NCBI GenBank assembly: GCA_958296245.1
Contig: OY282458.1
Coordinates: forward strand, 620,001-684,000
DNA length: 64,000 nt
Direction: 5' to 3'
Source: an uncultured Dehalococcoidia bacterium
Lineage (GTDB): Bacteria; Chloroflexota; Dehalococcoidia; Lucifugimonadales; G958296245
Below the pieces are notes generated by a model. It saw only the letters and a program-made list of their open reading frames with translations. It was not told the origin of the DNA and did not search any database. A program made the translations under genes and the position numbers. Below are positions 52,990-61,399 of the stretch, in pieces. The first letter of the stretch is position 1. Every line of letters begins with the position of its first letter.

Positions 52990-53655
52990 TTGAGACTAAT
53001 TCTGATCGGATGCGAGTACGTTGGGACGACGGCCCTCGGAGATGCAATCAAGGAGTGGGCCAGGGAGGCGCTGGGGGCCGAAGTGGGATTCCATGAACAC
53101 TGGAAGATACCGCACGTTGCCCACTCCGAGCTGACCGACGAGGAGCAGCAGCAATACCTTGCGCTCAGCCCCAGGTTGAAGGAGTTGATGCAGCGCAACA
53201 ACCTCGAATACCACATCCAGCCGTCGTTCTACAATGACCGCGACCACTGCATGGTCGGCCACTACATCGAGGAGAAGATATACGGCCCGATGTACTTCGG
53301 ATACGGCGGCCCCGACGACCCGCAGGACCGCGCCATCGTCGCCAGGCACGTTGAACGGAGCATCTTGGAGTTGGGCCCCGACACGGTCATAGTCCACCTG
53401 AAGGCGTCGCCCGACGTGATCAGGAAGCGGATGAAAGACGCTCCCCACCAGGGCCAGGTCATAGACGAGAAAGACGTGGAGACAGTGCTGCAGCGATTCC
53501 AAGAGGAATACGATAACGCCGTCTTCTTCAACCGGATGGAGATCGACACGTCGACGGCGACGGTCCAAGAGTCCCTGGCCGAGTGGGTCGAGAAGATGGA
53601 GCCTTTTTGGATGGACGCGGACCGGCTGCGGATGCTCACACGCCGCGCCCGGTAG
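52990..53655 (+). CDS. P-loop nucleotide kinase-like protein with altered Walker A
   Basis: The product is 221 residues from a TTG at 52990 with AGGGGGGAG four bases upstream. The in-frame ATG at 52939 lies inside the arm of an inverted repeat. The start LRLILIGCEYVGTTALGDAI looks like a thymidylate/deoxynucleoside kinase P-loop, but the usual Lys is Thr (GxxxxGTT). A later block, VIVHLKASPDVIRKRMKDAPHQGQVIDEKDVETVLQRFQEEYD, resembles the LID region of such kinases. The substrate is unknown. Confidence 0.75.
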   Translation: MRLILIGCEYVGTTALGDAIKEWAREALGAEVGFHEHWKIPHVAHSELTDEEQQQYLALSPRLKELMQRNNLEYHIQPSFYNDRDHCMVGHYIEEKIYGPMYFGYGGPDDPQDRAIVARHVERSILELGPDTVIVHLKASPDVIRKRMKDAPHQGQVIDEKDVETVLQRFQEEYDNAVFFNRMEIDTSTATVQESLAEWVEKMEPFWMDADRLRMLTRRAR

Positions 53656-53695
53656 CAAACCGCCGCCTGTGGCTGCCGCCGCCGTCATCTGCCAT

Positions 53696-54580
53696 TCAAG
53701 GCTCGGCCTGCTTGGCGATGACAGCGGCCAGGTAGCCCGCTCCGAAGCCGTTGTCTATGTTCACCACGGCGACGCCGGGGGCGCAGCTGTTTAGCATCGC
53801 GAGAAGCGCCGCGGCCCCTCCGAAGCTGGCGCCGTATCCGACGCTCGTCGGCACGGCGATCACCGGCGCCGGCGTCACTCCCCCCACGACCGACGGCAGC
53901 GCGCCCTCCATCCCGGCCACCGCGACGACTACCCGGGCCGCCCGCAGCGCCGGAAGGTGCTCCAGCAGCCGGTGTATTCCCGCCACGCCGACGTCGTTGA
54001 ACTCCGTTACCTCGCAACCCATCAGCTCGGCGGTAACAACGGCCTCGCGCGCCACCGGCAGGTCGGACGTGCCTGCGCTGGCGACGACGACCCCCCCGAC
54101 CCTGGCGCGTGGGGCGCTCCTGTCCACGACAATAGCGCGGGCCTGCTCTTCGAAGCGGGCATCCCGGACACGTTCCCTGACAGCCTCGTACGCCAGCGGG
54201 CCCGCCTTCGTGACCAGCAGGCGGTCCGACCGGGCCAGCAGCGCGGCGGCCAGCCTGGCGATCTGATCCGGCGTCTTGCCCTGTCCGAATACGACCTCGG
54301 GGAAGCCCTTCCGCAACGCCCGGTGGTGGTCCACCCTTGCGAATCCCAGGTCCTCGTAAGGGGCCTCGGCCAGCCTGGCTACCACGTCGTCCTCGGTCAG
54401 CCGACCCCGTAGAAGCTCTTCCAGCAACGCCCGGACGCCGCTCTCGTCGATGGCTGATGCCTCCGCGAACCCCGGCAGCGCGTACGCAGCATCCGCACGC
54501 GCCCCGTCATGGTGATATGCTTTAGAATAGACGAACTCATCCCCTTTGCGAAAGTCTCCAATGGCGTCCCCGAAGGCCAA
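53696..54580 (-). CDS. larB: Nickel-pincer cofactor biosynthesis protein LarB
   Basis: The product is up to 294 residues. LarB carboxylates and hydrolyses nicotinate adenine dinucleotide, the first step toward the Ni-pincer cofactor of lactate racemase-type enzymes. PurE-like blocks are clear: GVVVASAGTSDLPVAREAVVTAE, VAVAGMEGALPSVVGG, VIAVPTSVGYGASFGG and VVNIDNGFGAGYLAAVI. The first about 45 residues overlap larE and are not clearly conserved, so the start may be further in. larE is divergent; larA and larC are not in the window. Confidence 0.92.
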   Translation of the reverse strand: MAFGDAIGDFRKGDEFVYSKAYHHDGARADAAYALPGFAEASAIDESGVRALLEELLRGRLTEDDVVARLAEAPYEDLGFARVDHHRALRKGFPEVVFGQGKTPDQIARLAAALLARSDRLLVTKAGPLAYEAVRERVRDARFEEQARAIVVDRSAPRARVGGVVVASAGTSDLPVAREAVVTAELMGCEVTEFNDVGVAGIHRLLEHLPALRAARVVVAVAGMEGALPSVVGGVTPAPVIAVPTSVGYGASFGGAAALLAMLNSCAPGVAVVNIDNGFGAGYLAAVIAKQAEP

Positions 54581-55448
54581 GCCCCGCGATGCTCACGAAC
54601 AGACCATCCGCTACGCGCCCCATGAGGCAGCGGAGGCCAAGTTCGCCTCGCTCAAGGACGTCCTGGCCGGCATGTCCTCGGTGGTGGTCGCGTACTCGGG
54701 GGGCGTGGATAGCGCGCTCCTAGCGGTCGCAGCGCATCAGACACTGGGCGGCCGCGCTCTCGCCGTTACTGCGAAGTCGCCGAGCCTGGCGCCCAGCGAG
54801 CTCGAGGCTGCAACCTCGTTCGCCTCGCGTCTTGGGTTTAAGCATCGCGTCATCGAGACGAACGAGCTCGACAGGCCCGAGTACCGCGCCAACGGCCCCA
54901 GCCGGTGCTTCTTCTGCAAGGATGAACTGTACACCCGGCTGACGGCCATCGCTTCCCGGGAGGGCTACGACACGGTGGCGAACGGTACGAACGTCGACGA
55001 CCTGAACGACTTCAGGCCCGGCATGGAGGCTGCGCGCAAGTACGGAGTCCGGAGCCCGCTCCTGGAGGCCCGCCTCTCCAAGGCGGACATAAGGGAGGTC
55101 TCGCGGCGGATGAGCCTGCCCACGTGGGACAAGCCGGCGCAGCCGTGCCTGTCATCGCGCATCCCTTACGGCGCGCCGGTATCCCTGGAGGCTCTGGGGA
55201 AGATCGCCGCCGCCGAGAAATACCTGCGGGGTCTTGGCATAAAGGAGCTCCGAGTGCGGCACCACGGCGCGGTAGCTCGAATAGAGGTGCCGCCTCAGGA
55301 CATCCCTCGTCTCGCAGCCGAGGACGTCAGAAGCGAGCTTGCCGCACACTTCCGGTCCATCGGCTACGCCTACGTCGCGTTGGACCTCGACGGCTTCCGC
55401 AGCGGCAGCCTCAACGAGGCGGTGAAGAGGGTGAGGGCCGGGGGATGA
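54561..55448 (+). CDS. larE: ATP-dependent sulfur transferase LarE (three-cysteine type)
   Basis: The product is 295 residues from the ATG at 54561 (a TTG at 54546 is in frame). The PP-loop motif SGGVDS (46-51) activates the carboxylate of the cofactor precursor. C196 in KPAQPCLSSRIPYG corresponds to the sulfur-donating cysteine of the family. The motif C116-FF-C119 adds two more cysteines, the pattern reported for LarE proteins that use a 4Fe-4S cluster rather than sacrificing their own cysteine. The stop overlaps the next SDR start (ATGA). Confidence 0.92.
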   Translation: MASPKAKPRDAHEQTIRYAPHEAAEAKFASLKDVLAGMSSVVVAYSGGVDSALLAVAAHQTLGGRALAVTAKSPSLAPSELEAATSFASRLGFKHRVIETNELDRPEYRANGPSRCFFCKDELYTRLTAIASREGYDTVANGTNVDDLNDFRPGMEAARKYGVRSPLLEARLSKADIREVSRRMSLPTWDKPAQPCLSSRIPYGAPVSLEALGKIAAAEKYLRGLGIKELRVRHHGAVARIEVPPQDIPRLAAEDVRSELAAHFRSIGYAYVALDLDGFRSGSLNEAVKRVRAGG

Positions 55449-56194
55449 GATTGAGAGGGAAGGTCGCCCTCGTCAGCGGCGGAGCCAGGGGGCTGGGCGC
55501 GGCCCAAGCCAAGCTTATGGCTGCCGAGGGGGCGCGGGTGATCGTCGGGGACGTGCTCGAAGATGAGGGCCGCGCCGTTGCGGCGGGTATAGAGGCCAGC
55601 GGCGGCCAGGCGCTCTTCCGGCCACTGGACGTAACCAGCGAGTACGACTGGGCGCAGGCGGTCGACGCCTCGGTCGGCGGGTTCGGCAAGCTGAACGTCC
55701 TCGTGAACAACGCCGGCATCTTCCGCAGGGCGACCTTCGAAGAGACGACGGTTGAGGGCTGGGACCAGGTCATGGAGGTCAACGCCAAGGGGGTATTCCT
55801 CGGCACCAAGGCGGTGCTGGCGGCCATGCGCGCGAGCGGCGGCGGCTCCATCGTAAACATCTCGTCCATCGCGGGACTCGTGGGATCCTCGATCTCCGCC
55901 GCGTACAACGCGTCGAAGGGCGCCGTCCGCATCATGACCAAGTCGGCCGCGCTCCAGTACGCGGGGGACTGCATTCGCGTCAACTCGGTGCATCCGGGCC
56001 TGTCCGACACGGACATGCTGCCGCAGGTGTTCCCCGACGAGCAGGAGCAGGTTAGGCGGAGGGCCGCCACCCCGATGGACCGCTTTGGGACCCCCGAGGA
56101 CGTGGCGTACGCCGTCCTATTCCTGGCATCCGACGAGGCCTCATTCGTGACCGGCGCCGAGCTCGTCGTGGACGGCGGCTTCACCGCCTGGTAG
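55445..56194 (+). CDS. SDR-family NAD(P)-dependent oxidoreductase
   Basis: The product is 249 residues from the ATG at 55445, in a 4-bp ATGA overlap with larE. The longer upstream open frame is only read-through of the larE region. Motifs are SGGARGLG (11-18), NNAG (88-91), S140/S141 and Y154-x-x-x-K158 (YNASK). [15 protein letters not shown] ends the protein. GGARGLG-type SDRs often act on steroids or 3-oxoacyl substrates, but specificity is unknown. glnS follows after 11 bp. Confidence 0.92.
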   Translation: MRLRGKVALVSGGARGLGAAQAKLMAAEGARVIVGDVLEDEGRAVAAGIEASGGQALFRPLDVTSEYDWAQAVDASVGGFGKLNVLVNNAGIFRRATFEETTVEGWDQVMEVNAKGVFLGTKAVLAAMRASGGGSIVNISSIAGLVGSSISAAYNASKGAVRIMTKSAALQYAGDCIRVNSVHPGLSDTDMLPQVFPDEQEQVRRRAATPMDRFGTPEDVAYAVLFLASDEASFVTGAELVVDGGFTAW

Positions 56195-56205
56195 GCCCTT
56201 GCCCG

Positions 56206-57894
56206 ATGGCTCCTGACGCACCCGCCCCCTCCAAAGACTTCGTTCGCGACGTCGTCGCCGGCGACGTGCGCGCCAACAAGTGGGGGGGCCGCGTCGTGAC
56301 CCGGTTCCCGCCGGAGCCCAACGGCTATCTCCACGTTGGACACGCCAAGTCAGTCTGCCTGAACTTCGGCATCGCCCGTGAATTCGGCGGCGTCTGCAAC
56401 CTCAGATTCGACGACACGAACCCCGCCAAGGAGGACGTGGAGTACGTCCAATCGATCATTGACGACGTCCGCTGGCTGGGGTTCGATTGGGACGGGCGCA
56501 TCCGCTACGCCTCGGACTACTTCGAGCAGTTGTACGCCTTCGCGGTCAAGCTGATCGAGGATGGCCTCGCATACGTGGACGACCTGAGCAGAGAGGAGAT
56601 CAGGCAGTACAGGGGAACCCTTACCGAGCCGGGCATAGAGAGCCCTTACCGGGACCGCGCGGTTGAGGAGAACCTTCAGCTCTTCGAAGGCATGCGCGCC
56701 GGCGAGTTCGAAGACGGGTCCCGCGTCCTGCGAGCCAAGATCGACATGTCCTCCGGCAACCTGAACATGCGGGACCCCGTCATGTACAGGATCCTGAAGA
56801 CCGTGCGCCATCACCGGACCGGCGAACGGTGGTGCATCTACCCGACCTACGACTGGGCCCACGGCCAGAGCGACTCCATCGAGGGGGTCACCCATTCGAT
56901 CTGCACGATGGAGTACGAGGACCATCGCCCGCTCTACGACTGGTTCTTGGAGAAGCTGGGCATCTTCCGTTCCGAGCAGACGGAGTTCGCCCGCCTTAAC
57001 CTGAGCCATACGGTCCTGAGCAAGCGCAAGCTGGCAACGCTGGTCGAGGGCGGCTACGTCAGCGGCTGGGACGACCCAAGGATGCCGACCTTGTCCGGGA
57101 TGCGCCGGCGCGGGTACACGCCGGAGTCCATCCGGGCCTTCTGTGACAGGATAGGCGTCGCCAAGCGCGCCAACGTCATGGACGCCGCGTTGCTGGAACA
57201 CCTGCTGCGTGAGGATCTGAATAGGCGGGCGCCCCGCGTCATGGGCGTGCTGCGGCCTCTGAAGGTAGTCATAGAGAATTACCCCCAAGGAAAGGTGGAG
57301 TATCTCGACGCGGTGAATAACCCCGAGGACCCCCAAGCCGGCTCCCGGGAGGTGCCCTTTTCGCGGGAGATATACGTCGAGCGCGACGACTTCCGCGAGG
57401 AAGCGCCCAGGAAGTTCCACAGGCTGGCCCCGGGCCGGGAGGTGCGTCTCCGGTACGGTTATCTCATCACCTGCCGGGACGTCGTCAAGGACGATTCGGG
57501 GGAGGTCGTCGAGCTCCGCTGCACCTACGACCCCCAAACGCGGGGCGGCCGAGCACCGGACGGACGGAGGGTCAGGGGCACCGTACATTGGGTATCCGCC
57601 CCGCACGCTCTACAGGTACAGGTGAGGCTGTTCGACCGCCTGTTCACCACGGAAAGGCCCGACGAGGAAGACAACTTCATAGACAACCTGAACCCGGGTT
57701 CGCTCGAGGTGTTGACGGACTGCCGGGTCGAACCGTCCCTGGCCGGGGCGGCGCCCGGAAGCCGCTACCAGTTCGAACGGCTGGGGTACTTCTGCGCCGA
57801 TTCCAAGCTCTCGGTCCCCGGCAACCCCGTGTTCAACAGGACGGCGCCGTTGCGGGACACGTGGGCCAAGATCGAAGGCTCCGCAAGGAGGTGA
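56206..57894 (+). CDS. glnS: Glutaminyl-tRNA synthetase
   Basis: This 562-residue class I synthetase charges tRNA-Gln directly. The HIGH motif is HVGH (43-46) in [21 protein letters not shown], and the KMSKS motif is VLSKRKL. WGHTDSIE-type recognition appears as [30 protein letters not shown], typical of GlnRS rather than GluRS. The C-terminal anticodon-binding beta-barrels are complete ([21 protein letters not shown]). Presence of GlnRS implies the GatCAB route is not the only source of Gln-tRNA. Confidence 0.96.
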   Translation: MAPDAPAPSKDFVRDVVAGDVRANKWGGRVVTRFPPEPNGYLHVGHAKSVCLNFGIAREFGGVCNLRFDDTNPAKEDVEYVQSIIDDVRWLGFDWDGRIRYASDYFEQLYAFAVKLIEDGLAYVDDLSREEIRQYRGTLTEPGIESPYRDRAVEENLQLFEGMRAGEFEDGSRVLRAKIDMSSGNLNMRDPVMYRILKTVRHHRTGERWCIYPTYDWAHGQSDSIEGVTHSICTMEYEDHRPLYDWFLEKLGIFRSEQTEFARLNLSHTVLSKRKLATLVEGGYVSGWDDPRMPTLSGMRRRGYTPESIRAFCDRIGVAKRANVMDAALLEHLLREDLNRRAPRVMGVLRPLKVVIENYPQGKVEYLDAVNNPEDPQAGSREVPFSREIYVERDDFREEAPRKFHRLAPGREVRLRYGYLITCRDVVKDDSGEVVELRCTYDPQTRGGRAPDGRRVRGTVHWVSAPHALQVQVRLFDRLFTTERPDEEDNFIDNLNPGSLEVLTDCRVEPSLAGAAPGSRYQFERLGYFCADSKLSVPGNPVFNRTAPLRDTWAKIEGSARR

Positions 57895-57902
57895 ACACAG
57901 CC

Positions 57903-59240
57903 TTGACTACCGCCAGCCAACTCATGCGGATCGAGAACGACGCCTATACGGAAGCGCGGCCCAGATCGAAACGGCTCCAGGCCGAGGCCGAACGGTATCT
58001 GCCGGGCGGCAGCTCCCGGGCCACCCAGTACTTCGGCCCCTTCCCCTTCTTCATGGACCGGGCCGAGGGGCACTACGTCTACGACGTCGACGGACACCGA
58101 TACCTTGACTTCATGCTCAACGCCACGACGTTCATCGCGGGCCACGCCAACCCGGACGTCGTAAGGGCCGTCCAAGAGCAGAGCGAAAGGGGCCTCAGCT
58201 TCGGCGCCCCCGCTTCCGCCCAGATACGGCTTGCAAAGGAGCTCTGCGAGAGGGTCCCCTCGCTGGACCGGGTGCGCTTCACCAACTCCGGCACCGAAGG
58301 GACGCTGAACGCGATCAGGCTCGCGCGGGCCTATACCGGACGCCATAAGTTCGCCAAGTTCGAGGGCGGATACCACGGCAACCACGAGTACGTCTCCGTC
58401 AGCGTCAGCCCGCCCATGGACCTGCTCGGCCCCGGCGACCCTCCCGCCGTTCCGGAGTGGCCGGGGCAACCCCCCAGCGTCGCCGAAGACGTGGTGGTGC
58501 TGCCGTACAACGACCTGGAGGGCGCCGAGCGGATACTCCGCAGGCGCGGGGACGAGTTGGCATGCGTGATCATGGAACCCGTGTGCTCCAGCTTCGGTTA
58601 CGTCCCGGGTACGAGGGCCTTCCTAACGGGCGTCCGCGAATTGACGCGCGAGCTCGGCATCGTCTTGGTGTTCGACGAGGTCCAGAGCTTCCGCATATCC
58701 CGGGGCGGCGCGCAGGAGTACCTGGGGGTCGTCCCCGACATAACTACCTTTGGCAAGATAGTGGGCGGCGGCCTTCCCGTCGGCGCGTGGGGCGGCCGCG
58801 CCGACCTCATGGCGCTGTACGACCCGGCGACGGGGCCGGTCGTCAGCCACGCGGGCACGTTCAACGCCAACCCCATGACGATGGTAGCCGGCGAGGCCAC
58901 GCTCCGGCAGCTTACGCCCGAGGCATACGACCGGATGAACACCTTGGGCGGGCAGCTGCGCGAGAAGCTGAGAGCCGTCTTCGGAGAGATCGACGTGGAC
59001 GCGCAGGTCACCGGCATAGGCTCGCTCTTCGCCATCCACTTCGCGCACGAAGAGATACGCGACTACCGCTCCATGATGCGCGGAGACCAGGAGATGAAGG
59101 ATCTGCTGTTCGTCGGCCTGCTCAATGAGGGCGTAATGCTGACCAGCAAGTGCGCCGGCGCCCTTTGCACCCTGACCTCCGAGGCCGACGTAGACGCCCT
59201 GGTCGACGCGGTTCGCCGGGTGGGCCAGCGCATCCGGTAG
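57903..59240 (+). CDS. Class III aminotransferase, glutamate-1-semialdehyde aminomutase-like
   Basis: The product is 445 residues from a TTG at 57903, 12 bases after AGGAGG; a GTG at 57891 that overlaps the glnS stop and an ATG at 57924 are alternatives. PLP-enzyme blocks are FTNSGTEGTLNAIRLARAYTG, FEGGYHGNHE, LVFDEVQSFR and the lysine in TFGKIVGGGLPVGAWGG. The order matches HemL-type enzymes, but no haem-synthesis genes are beside it, and many paralogues have other substrates. Confidence 0.88.
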   Translation: MTTASQLMRIENDAYTEARPRSKRLQAEAERYLPGGSSRATQYFGPFPFFMDRAEGHYVYDVDGHRYLDFMLNATTFIAGHANPDVVRAVQEQSERGLSFGAPASAQIRLAKELCERVPSLDRVRFTNSGTEGTLNAIRLARAYTGRHKFAKFEGGYHGNHEYVSVSVSPPMDLLGPGDPPAVPEWPGQPPSVAEDVVVLPYNDLEGAERILRRRGDELACVIMEPVCSSFGYVPGTRAFLTGVRELTRELGIVLVFDEVQSFRISRGGAQEYLGVVPDITTFGKIVGGGLPVGAWGGRADLMALYDPATGPVVSHAGTFNANPMTMVAGEATLRQLTPEAYDRMNTLGGQLREKLRAVFGEIDVDAQVTGIGSLFAIHFAHEEIRDYRSMMRGDQEMKDLLFVGLLNEGVMLTSKCAGALCTLTSEADVDALVDAVRRVGQRIR

Positions 59241-59277
59241 CCCCCAGCGCATCAGCTTGCCGTTGCCGACCAACGAG

Positions 59278-59357
59278 GGCCTCGCCCACAGAGCCCTGTA
59301 GCCTATCGGCGTTCTCCGATAGGAGCCCACCCACTGAGCTAACCCCCTGTGGGGCCT
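59278..59357 (-). pseudogene. tRNA-like remnant
   Basis: On the minus strand the sequence GTTAGCTCAGTGGGTGGGC is a typical tRNA D-arm. It is enclosed by CCCACAG and CTGTGGG (7-bp acceptor-like stem) and followed by a hairpin CCTATCGG-agaacg-CCGATAGG (59302-59323). There is no T-arm (GGTTCGA) and the anticodon loop lacks the usual T33, so it is not a working tRNA. It lies just before the AAA/DUF4276 pair. It may be a decayed tRNA, or an unrelated hairpin. Confidence 0.3.
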
Positions 59358-59380
59358 ATGCTAAACTGCTCTGAAGAGAG

Positions 59381-60724
59381 ATGCAGCCATCCGAGGTGAG
59401 ACCGATGGTAGAAGAGCCTGCCCCCCGGCTGCTGATAACCAAGGTATGGGCCAAGAATTTCCGCAGCATTGAGTTTGCGGAGTTAGAGTTGGGATCGCTG
59501 ACGGTGCTGGTGGGACCCAACGCTTCGGGTAAGAGCAATCTGATGGACGTCTTGGGGTTCCTCGGCGATGCTGTGCGCCTCGGCCTCGAAACGGCCATAA
59601 CCCGGCGAGGCGGGATCGACTCCATTGGCCGCAAATCGCCAACCGGAGAGGTGTTGGGCCCGGAAGTTGGCTGCCAGTATGAGTTCCCAGAGGGAACGTT
59701 TAATTACGCTGTTGCGTTGATGAGGAAGGACGAAGGCGAGTATCGGGTCAAGCAAGAGTCCGCTAGGCTGGAATTCACGGATCCGGACGTTCGCCCACTG
59801 GAGGTTGCTCTTACCAACGGACGCCTTACCAAGCCCAACCTCAAGAGGATATTAGAACAAGCCGATTCCTCACTGACCAAGAATGACGGAGGTGCGCTTG
59901 CCGGCGTAGTCGAATGGCTCATCGCGGAGTCGGATCGCCAAAACATTCAACTGATGTCTGCGGAGCCTCAGACAATCACTTCGTTATTGGCGTTATTGAC
60001 GTTATTGCTGATGAGATCGAGTGCGGGAGAGGAAGACAGCTATCTCCTCTTACTCCACTCACTTGACCGCGCAGGGAATGACCTGGGCAGAATCGGACTG
60101 TACCATATCTTCCCCAACTCCTTACGTGACCCTCAGAAAGTGGCGGATAGCCATCCTTTGGCGACGGGCGGAGAAAACTTAGCGTCTACTCTGAGAGACA
60201 TGATCCAGAAGAAGAGCCGCTTCCTCCCAGATTTGAAAAGCGCCCTGACCTTTGCGGTCCCAGGGGTCCGGGACATTCGAGTCAGCCACGCCGGCAGCTA
60301 CTACGTAGTGGAGCTCAACCATGAGAGGAACGGTGGGAATGAGAGGGGCTCTTGGTTTGACCTGTCCTACGAATCCGATGGCTCCATCCGCCTGCTGGCT
60401 CTGTTGACAGCGCTGCTCCAAGACCCTGCTCCGTCGCTGATCGGCCTGGAAGAACCCGAGTTGGCTATACATCCTGGCGCTATGGCCGTGTTGTCGGACA
60501 CCATGATGGAAGCGGCGCTGCGTGGACAAGTGTTGGTTTCTACCCACAGCCCCGACTTAATTGATCGGTTGCCCATTGAGAGCATACGGGCGGTAACCGC
60601 CGAAGGCGGCTCAACTAAGGTAGGCAAAATCACCGAACATCAACTGACGTCGGTGAGAGAAGGACTGTTTTCAGCCGGGGAGCTGCACAGTATGGAAGGC
60701 CTCCAACCGGCGGGCGCCGAGTAG
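59381..60724 (+). CDS. AAA-family (AAA_21/OLD-like) ATPase
   Basis: The product is 447 residues (an ATG at 59405 is an alternative start). KNFRSIEFAELELGSLTVLVGPNASGKSNLMDVLGF holds Walker A (45-52). The C-terminal half has SLIGLEEPELAIHPGAMAVLS as the signature/Walker B region and VLVSTHSPDLIDRLP as the H-loop. The SMC/RecF-like layout matches ATPases of the OLD, PARIS and retron-associated types. It is 7 bp from the DUF4276-like gene. Base composition is visibly lower in GC than its neighbours, which suggests transfer. Confidence 0.85.
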   Translation: MQPSEVRPMVEEPAPRLLITKVWAKNFRSIEFAELELGSLTVLVGPNASGKSNLMDVLGFLGDAVRLGLETAITRRGGIDSIGRKSPTGEVLGPEVGCQYEFPEGTFNYAVALMRKDEGEYRVKQESARLEFTDPDVRPLEVALTNGRLTKPNLKRILEQADSSLTKNDGGALAGVVEWLIAESDRQNIQLMSAEPQTITSLLALLTLLLMRSSAGEEDSYLLLLHSLDRAGNDLGRIGLYHIFPNSLRDPQKVADSHPLATGGENLASTLRDMIQKKSRFLPDLKSALTFAVPGVRDIRVSHAGSYYVVELNHERNGGNERGSWFDLSYESDGSIRLLALLTALLQDPAPSLIGLEEPELAIHPGAMAVLSDTMMEAALRGQVLVSTHSPDLIDRLPIESIRAVTAEGGSTKVGKITEHQLTSVREGLFSAGELHSMEGLQPAGAE

Positions 60725-60731
60725 GCGCGAT

Positions 60732-61349
60732 ATGCGCACCATCGTGCCGGTGGTCGAAGGCGACGGGGATGCCGCCGCCTTGCCAGAGTTGTTGGTCAGG
60801 ATTCTACGTGAGATGTACGGTCGGCACGATGTCTTCGTGGCTCAAGGAAGAACCAAAGTAGTCAAAGCCAACGGCAGGGCGAATCTGGAAAAAAAGCTGG
60901 ACAGATTCCTGAGACACGCACAGAACAAACCAGGGTGCGAGGCAATCCTGATCCTTGTGGATGCTGATGGCGACTGCCCAGTAGAATTTGCTAAGCAACT
61001 TTCCCAACGCTGTGATCGAGTCGGCACAAAATCCCCGGTACGGATAGTATGCGCCCGTCGGTCATACGAGTCCTGGTTCCTCGCCAGCTTGAGCGCCATC
61101 AGAGGCAGGCATGGGATACCTGATACTGCTGCCTTATCCGGTGATCCTGAGGCCGTCCCCAACCCAAAACGATGGCTCAGCGACCAAATGCCAAGCGGCC
61201 AGGCTTATAAAGAGACAACCCACCAGGCGCCTCTTAGCAGAGCTATCGATCTGGACTTAGCCTACCGTAACTCTCGTTCCTTCCGCCGGTTATGCCACGC
61301 ACTGGAACAGCTATTGGCCACCATAGACGCCCCTAGCCCCCCATCCTGA
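60732..61349 (+). CDS. DUF4276-family TOPRIM-like protein
   Basis: The product is 205 residues. VPVVEGDGDAAALPELLVRIL has the TOPRIM-like glutamate E9, and AILILVDADGDCP gives the D77-x-D79-x-D81 acidic motif. Later family blocks are ARRSYESWFLASL and PNPKRWL, and SRSFRRLCHAL. DUF4276 genes are commonly found next to AAA_21 ATPases, as here (7-bp gap). By analogy with OLD/Gabija/PARIS it may be a nuclease switched by the ATPase during phage infection; this is inference. Confidence 0.82.
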   Translation: MRTIVPVVEGDGDAAALPELLVRILREMYGRHDVFVAQGRTKVVKANGRANLEKKLDRFLRHAQNKPGCEAILILVDADGDCPVEFAKQLSQRCDRVGTKSPVRIVCARRSYESWFLASLSAIRGRHGIPDTAALSGDPEAVPNPKRWLSDQMPSGQAYKETTHQAPLSRAIDLDLAYRNSRSFRRLCHALEQLLATIDAPSPPS

Positions 61350-61352
61350 AAA

Positions 61353-61367
61353 CTGCCCTTCGGGCAG
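61353..61367 (-). terminator. Short hairpin between convergent genes
   Basis: CTGCCC-TTC-GGGCAG. On the minus strand it is followed by TTTTC, so it could end the GLUG-repeat gene transcript. The stem is only 6 bp. Confidence 0.4.
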
Positions 61368-61399
61368 CCACTCGCCCCGAAAGCCCTCGGCGATGGGGG

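Noticed and set aside
56350-57606. 418-codon open frame antisense to glnS
   Set aside because: Composition is typical of a codon-bias shadow (Val/Leu/Gly/His-rich), and the sense gene is complete.
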